A DNA stretch of 64,000 nucleotides, taken from positions 39,973 through 103,972 of the forward strand of contig NZ_JAQQPS010000022.1 in NCBI RefSeq assembly GCF_036688685.1, given 5' to 3'. The DNA is from JALYUM01 sp036688685. GTDB lineage: Bacteria; Pseudomonadota; Gammaproteobacteria; Burkholderiales; Burkholderiaceae_D. Under the pieces are notes generated by a model, which did no database searches, was not told the origin of the DNA, and was given only the letters and a program-made list of their open reading frames with translations. Positions 35,835-42,125 of this stretch are shown one piece after another (positions within the stretch are counted from its first letter, which is position 1; every line of letters begins with the position of its first letter). A program made the translations under genes and the position numbers.

Positions 35835-36647
35835 ATGACCTATCGACTGCAACAACTCACGGTGCGCCACCTGGGGCCGGACGGTCCGGTGGCACTGCAT
35901 GCACTCGACCTGGTCATCGAACCAGGCGCGCAGGTGGCGCTGATCGGCCCTTCCGGCGCCGGCAAGACCACGCTGCTCGCCACCCTCGCCTGCGCCCACC
36001 AGCCGGCCTCCGGCAACTTCACCGTGCTGGGCGTCGATCCGTGGACATTGACGCAGGCTGCGCGCCATCGCTTGCGCGCGCGCCTGTTCCTGGCGCCGCA
36101 AACGCCGCCGCTGCCGCCGCGCCAGCGCGTGGTGACCACGGTGCTGGCCGCGCGCCTGCCGCACTGGACCCTGTGGCAGGCACTGTCTTCCCTGTTCAAG
36201 CCGCGCGAACCGCGCGCGGCCTTCGATGCGCTTGCCCGCTTCGGTCTCGGCGACAAGTTGTATGCGCGGGTCGACCGCCTTTCCGGCGGCGAGCGCCAGC
36301 GCTGCGGCCTGGCCCGGGTGCTGCTCTCGAGCGCCGAAGCGTTCCTGGTCGACGAACCCTTGTCCGCGCTCGACCCGACCCTGTCGCAACTGACGCTCAC
36401 CGCGTTGCAGCAGGAAGCGCGCGCGCGCAACGCAACGCTGGTATGCAGCCTGCACCAGGTCGACATCGCGCGCGCCAATTTCGCGCGCATCATCGGCCTG
36501 CGCGCCGGACGCATCGTGTTCGACGCAGCGCGCGAGAACGTCACCGATGCGATGATCGCCGCGCTGTACCTGAACGAATCGATGGAGGCGCCCGTGGCGG
36601 CCTTCCACGACAGCCCCGCGCGGCTGGCCGTCGGCGCCTGCCTTTGA
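35835..36647 (+). CDS. ABC transporter ATP-binding protein, PhnC-like (putative selenium uptake)
   Basis: 270 residues. Walker A GPSGAGKTT, signature LSGGERQRCGLARV, Walker B AFLVDEPLSALD and the H-loop CSLHQVD are intact. The 40-residue tail after the ATPase core is unremarkable. Twelve bases after the binding-protein gene; its TGA shares one base with the ATG of the first permease (TGATG). Confidence 0.88.
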   Translation: MTYRLQQLTVRHLGPDGPVALHALDLVIEPGAQVALIGPSGAGKTTLLATLACAHQPASGNFTVLGVDPWTLTQAARHRLRARLFLAPQTPPLPPRQRVVTTVLAARLPHWTLWQALSSLFKPREPRAAFDALARFGLGDKLYARVDRLSGGERQRCGLARVLLSSAEAFLVDEPLSALDPTLSQLTLTALQQEARARNATLVCSLHQVDIARANFARIIGLRAGRIVFDAARENVTDAMIAALYLNESMEAPVAAFHDSPARLAVGACL

Positions 36648-37477
36648 TGACGGCAGTGCTGCGCTCCTACCCCGACCCGGCACTGCGCAAGCGGATGGTC
36701 ACGGTCGTGCTGTGCCTGCTGCTGCTGTGGCCGATGCTGGTCTACAGCGAATTCAAACCGTGGATCCTGTTCGACCAACAGAGCATGCGCGCCACCGGCG
36801 CCTTCCTCGCCGATTTCCTGACGCCGGCGCACTCCCTTGAATTTTTGACGATGGTGCTCCAGCAAACCTGGATCACCGTCGCCATTGCCACCTGCGGGCT
36901 GGTGCTGGCCCTGCTCGGCGCCATTCCCGCCACCTTGCTGATGACCGAACGGCTGTCGATTTCGCTGCTCGGCACGGGCCGCATGCGCCTGCCCGCGCGC
37001 ATCCTGCGCCAGTGCGTGCGCATGGTCCTGATCCTGCTGCGCAGCGTGCCGGAACTGGTGTGGGCGCTGCTGTTCGTGCGCATCGTCGGGCTCGGCCCGA
37101 CCGCCGGCGTGATCGCCATCGCGCTGACCTACTGCGGCATGCTCGGCAAGGTGTATGCCGAGATCCTTGAGTCGTCCGACGCCCACGCCAGCGACACGCT
37201 GCTGGCCAACGGCAGCAGCCGCATGGGGGCGCTGCTGTATGGCGCCCTGCCCGAATCGGCCGCCGAACTGGTGTCGTACACCGTGTATCGCTGGGAGTGC
37301 GCGATCCGCGGCTCGGCGGTCATGGGTTTTGTCGGGGCCGGCGGCCTGGGCCAGCGCATGGATGAATCGATCAAGATGATGGCCGGCAGCGAAGTGGCCA
37401 CCATGCTGATCATGTTCGTGCTGCTGGTGGCCGCGGCCGACCTGGTCTCGAAGTGGCTGCGCCGGGATCTGGTATGA
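36647..37477 (+). CDS. ABC transporter permease, PhnE-like (1 of 2)
   Basis: 276 residues with about six hydrophobic segments. The coupling region reads LANGSSRMGALLYGALPESA, and the C-terminal family block is SYTVYRWECAIRGSAVMGFVG. The ATG at 36647 follows from the one-base overlap with the ATPase stop; an in-frame extension upstream is antisense filler. Overlaps the second permease by four bases. Confidence 0.88.
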   Translation: MTAVLRSYPDPALRKRMVTVVLCLLLLWPMLVYSEFKPWILFDQQSMRATGAFLADFLTPAHSLEFLTMVLQQTWITVAIATCGLVLALLGAIPATLLMTERLSISLLGTGRMRLPARILRQCVRMVLILLRSVPELVWALLFVRIVGLGPTAGVIAIALTYCGMLGKVYAEILESSDAHASDTLLANGSSRMGALLYGALPESAAELVSYTVYRWECAIRGSAVMGFVGAGGLGQRMDESIKMMAGSEVATMLIMFVLLVAAADLVSKWLRRDLV

Positions 37478-38271
37478 ACCATATAAACAATATGCCGTCG
37501 GCGCCGCCGCGCAAGCGCGCCAGCCTGGCGCTGGCGCTTGGCATGGTGGCGCTGGTCGTGGCCAGTTTCTGGACGCTGAACCTGGACTGGTCGGGCTTCT
37601 GGAGCCCGACTGCGCTCAGTACGACGCAAGAGTTCCTGTCCGGCTTTGCGCCGCCGGAAATGTCGGCAAAGTTTTTGTATAAAACCTTCAGCGCGACGCT
37701 CGAGACGCTGGCCATGTCGGCACTCGGCACAGTGCTGGCCATGCTGGCCGGCCTGGCGCTGGCGCTGGTGGGCGCCGGGCGCTTTGGCGCAGCGCCGCGC
37801 GCCCTGGTGCGCCTGGTCCTGAACGTGATGCGCTCGATTCCCGAACTGGTGTGGGCGACCATTTTGCTGGTGGCCGCGGGCCTGGGCCCGTTTGCCGGCA
37901 TGCTGGCGCTGGCCTTCCACACCACCGGCGTGCTGGGGCGCCTGTTTGCCGATTCGCTGGAAAACGCCAACCTGCATGCCGAAAACACCCTGCGCAGCAA
38001 CGGCACACCCGCGCTGGCGGCGTTCGTGTATGCCACGCTGCCACTGCTGCTGCCGCAGATGATGTCGTACACCCTGTACCGCTGGGAAAACAATATCCGT
38101 GCCGCGGCCGTGCTGGGCGTGGTCGGCGCCGGCGGCCTGGGTGGCATGCTCAAATTTCACCTGTCGCTGTTCCAGATGCCGCAGGCGGCCACCGTCATCA
38201 TCGCCATGTTGTTGATGGTGGTGCTGGTAGACGCCGCCAGCTTCGGCCTGCGCCGCGCTCTGACAAGGTAA
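37474..38271 (+). CDS. ABC transporter permease, PhnE-like (2 of 2)
   Basis: 265 residues, clearly paralogous to the preceding permease: MMSYTLYRWENNIRAAAVLG matches SYTVYRWECAIRGSAVMG, and LRSNGTPALAAFVYATLP matches the coupling loop. Two different permeases suggest a heterodimeric channel, whereas many PhnE systems use one. The ATG overlaps the previous stop (ATGA). Confidence 0.88.
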   Translation: MNHINNMPSAPPRKRASLALALGMVALVVASFWTLNLDWSGFWSPTALSTTQEFLSGFAPPEMSAKFLYKTFSATLETLAMSALGTVLAMLAGLALALVGAGRFGAAPRALVRLVLNVMRSIPELVWATILLVAAGLGPFAGMLALAFHTTGVLGRLFADSLENANLHAENTLRSNGTPALAAFVYATLPLLLPQMMSYTLYRWENNIRAAAVLGVVGAGGLGGMLKFHLSLFQMPQAATVIIAMLLMVVLVDAASFGLRRALTR

Positions 38272-38277
38272 TCACCC

Positions 38278-38922
38278 ATGCTGGAACTGCGCAACCTGTC
38301 CAAATCCTACGCCGGCCGGCCCGTGCTGGCCGCGCTCTCGCACGTCTTCAAGGCGGGCGAATTCGTCGCCATCATGGGGGAATCGGGGGTTGGCAAATCG
38401 ACGCTGTTGAACCTGATTGCCGGTCTGGATGTACCCGACACGGGCGAGGTGCTGGTCGACGGCCAGGCCATGTCGGCGCTGGACGACAATGCCGCCACGC
38501 GCCTGCGGCGCACGCGCATGGGCTTTATTTTCCAGGCCTTCCACGTCCTGCCGCATTTGACGTTGCGCCAGAACGTGGCACTGCCGCTGCTGCTGAACCG
38601 GGAAGCGACCGGGCGCGCCGACAGCATGCTCGACGCGGTCGGCCTGCATGGCCGCGGCGCCGATTTCCCGGCCCAGCTGTCGGGCGGCGAAATGCAGCGC
38701 GTGGCGATCGCGCGCGCACTGGTGCACCGCCCGGCCCTGTTACTGGCGGACGAACCGACCGGCAATCTCGATCCCGACACCGCGGCCAGCGTGCTGGCAC
38801 TGTTGCGCGCCGAAATCAAAGCGACTGGCGCCGGCGCGATCATGGTCACCCACTCCACTGCCGCGGCCGCCATGGCCGATCATGTCCTGCTATTGACCCG
38901 CTCCGGGCTCCAGTTGCGATAG
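38278..38922 (+). CDS. ABC ATP-binding protein of the LolD/MacB type, without its own permease
   Basis: 214 residues. Walker A GESGVGKST, Q-loop IFQAFHVLPHLT, signature LSGGEMQRVAIARALVHRP and Walker B LLLADEPTGNLD place it with LolD/FtsE/MacB-type ATPases rather than with PhnC. It is six bases after the second permease gene, yet no FtsX-like permease adjoins it. It may have moved in by operon growth, or serve as an alternative motor. Last gene of the operon. Confidence 0.85.
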   Translation: MLELRNLSKSYAGRPVLAALSHVFKAGEFVAIMGESGVGKSTLLNLIAGLDVPDTGEVLVDGQAMSALDDNAATRLRRTRMGFIFQAFHVLPHLTLRQNVALPLLLNREATGRADSMLDAVGLHGRGADFPAQLSGGEMQRVAIARALVHRPALLLADEPTGNLDPDTAASVLALLRAEIKATGAGAIMVTHSTAAAAMADHVLLLTRSGLQLR

Positions 38923-39092
38923 CAAAAATAACGAATAACCACAGTTGGTAAGATAAATACGCCTAATTGCGGTTTTTACCGGATTCCGCGTAGTATTATC
39001 ACAACTCACCCTCCAGCAAGAAACACACGCTTTATCACGCTCGAGCCGCTTTTTTGCAGAAATCCCATCTGGTTGCAAACTGTGGAGTCAAT

Positions 39093-39380
39093 ATGAACGT
39101 ACGGCAGAAAAAACAGGAAATGCTCGAAGCGATGCAACGGGCACGGGCCATGGAACCATCGAGTTTCGTCCCGAACCCCTTGCTCGATACCCTGATCGAC
39201 AAACTCAAGCTTAAAAACGACGCGGAATTATGCCGGGTGCTGGAAGTGCAGCCCCCGATCATCAGCAAGATCCGCCACGGCAAGTTATCCGTCGGGGCGA
39301 CCATTTTGCTGCGGATGCACGAAAAATCGGAACTGAGCATCCGCGAACTCAAAGAACTGTCGAGCACCTCGACGCACTAG
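39093..39380 (+). CDS. Small Cro/C1-type helix-turn-helix protein
   Basis: 95 residues. After a basic N-terminal helix, LIDKLKLKNDAELCRVLEVQ followed by PPIISKIRHGKLSVGATILL forms a recognisable XRE-type HTH. The ATG at 39093 has GGAG eight bases upstream. There is no cognate toxin or phage gene beside it, so it may regulate distant genes. Convergent with the H1-like gene. Confidence 0.78.
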   Translation: MNVRQKKQEMLEAMQRARAMEPSSFVPNPLLDTLIDKLKLKNDAELCRVLEVQPPIISKIRHGKLSVGATILLRMHEKSELSIRELKELSSTSTH

Positions 39381-39387
39381 CGCAGCC

Positions 39388-39915
39388 TTATTCGCTGCGC
39401 GGCCGTCCGGTTTTCAGTTGCGGCAGGCCGGACAGCACGGCTTGCAGGGTTGCCACGTCGAGCTGGCCGACCAGCGCCATGCCAATGCGCAGCAGTTCGC
39501 TTTTCTTGACCTCGACGCCGGCCTGGAGGCAGCGCAGCTTGGCGCTGGCGAAGACCGCGTATTCCGCTTCCGGCATCGTGAAACTGTCGCGCACCAGGGA
39601 TGGATTGCCCGCAGCCGGCAGCGGCGCGGCCGCGACGGCTTTGGCGGCCCGTTTCAGGGCCACCGGCAGCGCTGGCGCGCGCTTGGCGACAGGCTTGGCG
39701 GCCGGCTTCACGGTCGCCTTCACGGCCGGCTTCACGACCGCCTTTACACTGGCTTTGGCAAGGGGTTTGCTGGCCACCTTGGTGACCGGCTTGGCGGCTG
39801 GTCTGGCCGGCGCTTTTGCTGCGGTTTTAACGGCAACTTTCGGGGTGCTCGCAACGGCGCGTTTGCTGGCAACTGCCTTGATCGGCGCCTTGACGGCGCG
39901 TGGTTTGGTGGCCAT
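39388..39915 (-). CDS. Histone H1-like Lys/Ala/Pro-rich protein
   Basis: 175 residues. The first 100 are a low-complexity tract of AKP/AVKP-type repeats (for instance KPAVKATVKPAAKPVAKR), typical of bacterial H1-like DNA-binding tails. The last 75 residues form a separate small domain: SLVRDSFTMPEAEYAVFASA, KKSELLRIGMALV and a terminal KTGRPRSE. The ATG at 39915 has GGAG six bases before it. Probably nucleoid-associated; not tested by anything in the sequence. Confidence 0.72.
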   Translation of the reverse strand: MATKPRAVKAPIKAVASKRAVASTPKVAVKTAAKAPARPAAKPVTKVASKPLAKASVKAVVKPAVKATVKPAAKPVAKRAPALPVALKRAAKAVAAAPLPAAGNPSLVRDSFTMPEAEYAVFASAKLRCLQAGVEVKKSELLRIGMALVGQLDVATLQAVLSGLPQLKTGRPRSE

Positions 39916-39975
39916 AGGGCACTCCATTGTCTAAAAAGCTAAACAATATAGTCGATTTTGGCCCAACCCGGGTGT

Positions 39976-41142
39976 TCACGTGGCAGCCGGCACCGGCGGC
40001 GGCGCCTGTTGCACCCGGTTTCGTCCATGTGCCTTGGCCGCGCGCAAGGCCACATCGGCGCGCTTCATCAGGCTGATCGTGCTGTCGTCCGGGCGGATGG
40101 TGGTGACCCCGAAACTGGCCGTCATGCCGATCAGCGCGCGCTCGACCTTCACCGGGGAGGCGGCGATCGCGGCGCGGATGCGTTCGGCCACCAGCGTCGC
40201 TTCGGCCAGGTCGGTGCGCGGCAGCACGATGGCAAATTCGACCCCGGCCATGCGGCCCAGCGCATCGCTGTCGCGCAACTGCTGCTGGCAAGCCTCGACC
40301 ACGCAGCGCAGCACGGTGTCGGCGGCGGCGTGGCCGTAACTGTCGTTGACGCGCTTGAACTGGTCGAGGTCGAGCAGGATCAGCGCGGTGGGCAGGCCGG
40401 GCCGGCGCGCCAGCGCCATCCACGGCGCCAGCGCCGCAAAAAAACCGCGCTGGTTCGGTGCGCCGGTGAGCGGGTCGCTGGTGTCGAGGCGCGCCAATTC
40501 TCCCTGCAATTGTTCACGCCCCAGCAGCAGCCAGCCAAAGGCATTGACCAGCGCCAGCAAATAAAACGCTACCGGCGCCACCTGGCGCAGCAGCCGGTTG
40601 CCCAGCCACGTCCAGCCACCCGGCGCCAACAGCACCATCAGGCCGCGCGCGGCAATGGCCAGGGCCAGCACCAGGGTGGCCAGCGCCAGCATGCGCTGCA
40701 GGCCGCCGGCGCGGCGCCAGTCGCGCAGCAGGGCGAACGCGCCCACCAGGTAAAGCGCGCCCAGCAACAGCGACAGCGACACCGTGCGCAGGCCGACCAT
40801 GTCGATCAGGCTGCAGACCAGGAAGATGACCAGCGCGGCCACGATGAGCGGCACCGCAAACCGCCGCCAGCGCAGGCGTCCCGCCGCTTCCCACTGCGCG
40901 CCGGCTTCCCAGCCGACCCCGGCAATGAGCAAGGCGTAACCGGCCTGCATGGCGAGCGCATCGGGCAACACGCCCTGGGTGCCCAGGTACAGCACGCCCC
41001 ACGCCAGCGTCTGGGCCTGGCGCGCGCCGCCCCAGGGCGTGAGCCCAAGGGTCAGGCCATCGCGGTCGGTAAAGCAGTACAGCACGGCGCACAGCGCCAG
41101 GTTGCCCAGCGCCAGCGCCAGGATCATGGTGGTGGCGTCCAT
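39976..41142 (-). CDS. Membrane GGDEF-domain protein with degenerate active site
   Basis: 388 residues: about six to seven hydrophobic segments (to residue 210), then a GGDEF domain with ILLDLDQFKRVNDSYGHAAA. The signature is AGVEF instead of GG(D/E)EF, so cyclase activity is doubtful. The RxxD inhibitory site (RDSD) is preserved exactly five residues before it, which suggests a c-di-GMP-binding receptor role. Divergent from the SpeE-like gene. Confidence 0.88.
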   Translation of the reverse strand: MDATTMILALALGNLALCAVLYCFTDRDGLTLGLTPWGGARQAQTLAWGVLYLGTQGVLPDALAMQAGYALLIAGVGWEAGAQWEAAGRLRWRRFAVPLIVAALVIFLVCSLIDMVGLRTVSLSLLLGALYLVGAFALLRDWRRAGGLQRMLALATLVLALAIAARGLMVLLAPGGWTWLGNRLLRQVAPVAFYLLALVNAFGWLLLGREQLQGELARLDTSDPLTGAPNQRGFFAALAPWMALARRPGLPTALILLDLDQFKRVNDSYGHAAADTVLRCVVEACQQQLRDSDALGRMAGVEFAIVLPRTDLAEATLVAERIRAAIAASPVKVERALIGMTASFGVTTIRPDDSTISLMKRADVALRAAKAHGRNRVQQAPPPVPAAT

Positions 41143-41250
41143 CAGCGGGCGAATAATACGGGGGGAAGCATGGTCGTGGTCTCCGGTCAGTTACACCGCG
41201 ACTGTAGCAGAGTAGCATCAAGGGAAACAAGGCGGCCTTATACTTGCGTC

Positions 41251-42015
41251 ATGCAATCCTCCCTTGACGACACCGCCGCACCGCAGGTGATCACGCGCCG
41301 CGGCCGCCGCACCCTCGAATTTTCGCCTGGCGATATCCAGAGCGAAATGCGGCTGGCGCGCCCCTGGGCGCTGGTGCTGGCGTATTCGCGCGCCATGATG
41401 TGCTTTGCGCTGTTCGTGCCGCGCCCGCGCCACATCGTGATGGTGGGCCTGGGCGGCGGCTCGCTGGCCAAATTCTGCCACCGCGCCTTTCCGCACACGC
41501 ACATTACGGTTATCGAGGTACGCGCCGACGTGATCGCCTTGCGCGCCCAGTTCTGCATCCCGCCCGACGACGCGCGCTTCCGGATCGTCGACGCCGACGC
41601 GGTCGACTGGCTGGCCGACCATCCAGCCTGCTGCGATGTGATCGTGCTCGATGGCTTCGATCGCAGCGGCCTGCCGCCGGCCCTGGCCAGTGCGGCCTTT
41701 TATGGCGACTGCCGCCGCGCGCTGCTCGATGACGGCGTGCTGGTGGCGAACCTGTTCGATTACGACCCCGCCTGGCAAGCCATGCTGGCGCGCCTGGACG
41801 CGGCGTTCGAGGGCAAGCTGTGCTGGTTCGACGGCATCGCCGCCAGCAACCACCTGGTGTTTGCCGTGACCGGCGCCGCGCGTCCACTGCGCCTGCAGCG
41901 CCGCATCCGACAGCGCCACGGCCGCGGATCGGGCCTGCTGGCACGCTTGCTGGCGCGCGCACTGGTGACCTGGCTGGGGTGGCGCAGGGTGGCTCAGGCG
42001 CCACAACAAGGTTAA
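41251..42015 (+). CDS. SpeE-like (spermidine synthase-fold) SAM-binding protein
   Basis: 254 residues with a Rossmann methyltransferase core: IVMVGLGGGSLAKFCHR (SAM or dcSAM loop), ITVIEVRADVIALRAQF, DARFRIVDADAVDWL and VIVLDGFDRSG. These match spermidine synthase-like proteins, but the N-terminal polyamine domain is very short, so real putrescine transfer is unlikely to be sure. The basic C-terminus (residues 205-254) is unusual. The start at 41251 is the first ATG after a stretch with no conserved sequence. Confidence 0.75.
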   Translation: MQSSLDDTAAPQVITRRGRRTLEFSPGDIQSEMRLARPWALVLAYSRAMMCFALFVPRPRHIVMVGLGGGSLAKFCHRAFPHTHITVIEVRADVIALRAQFCIPPDDARFRIVDADAVDWLADHPACCDVIVLDGFDRSGLPPALASAAFYGDCRRALLDDGVLVANLFDYDPAWQAMLARLDAAFEGKLCWFDGIAASNHLVFAVTGAARPLRLQRRIRQRHGRGSGLLARLLARALVTWLGWRRVAQAPQQG

Positions 42016-42125
42016 ATCGCCAACTCGTGTCAAGGTAACATTGCGGCATGTTCCCAGTTTGTGACACACTTGCATCATTACCAGCCGGGAACACCTTTGT
42101 TCCCCGCATGCTTACCGGGATCAGG

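Noticed and set aside
39958..41250. In-frame upstream extension of the SpeE-like gene (total 685 codons)
   Set aside because: Runs antisense through the degenerate GGDEF gene; the conserved protein begins at the ATG at 41251.
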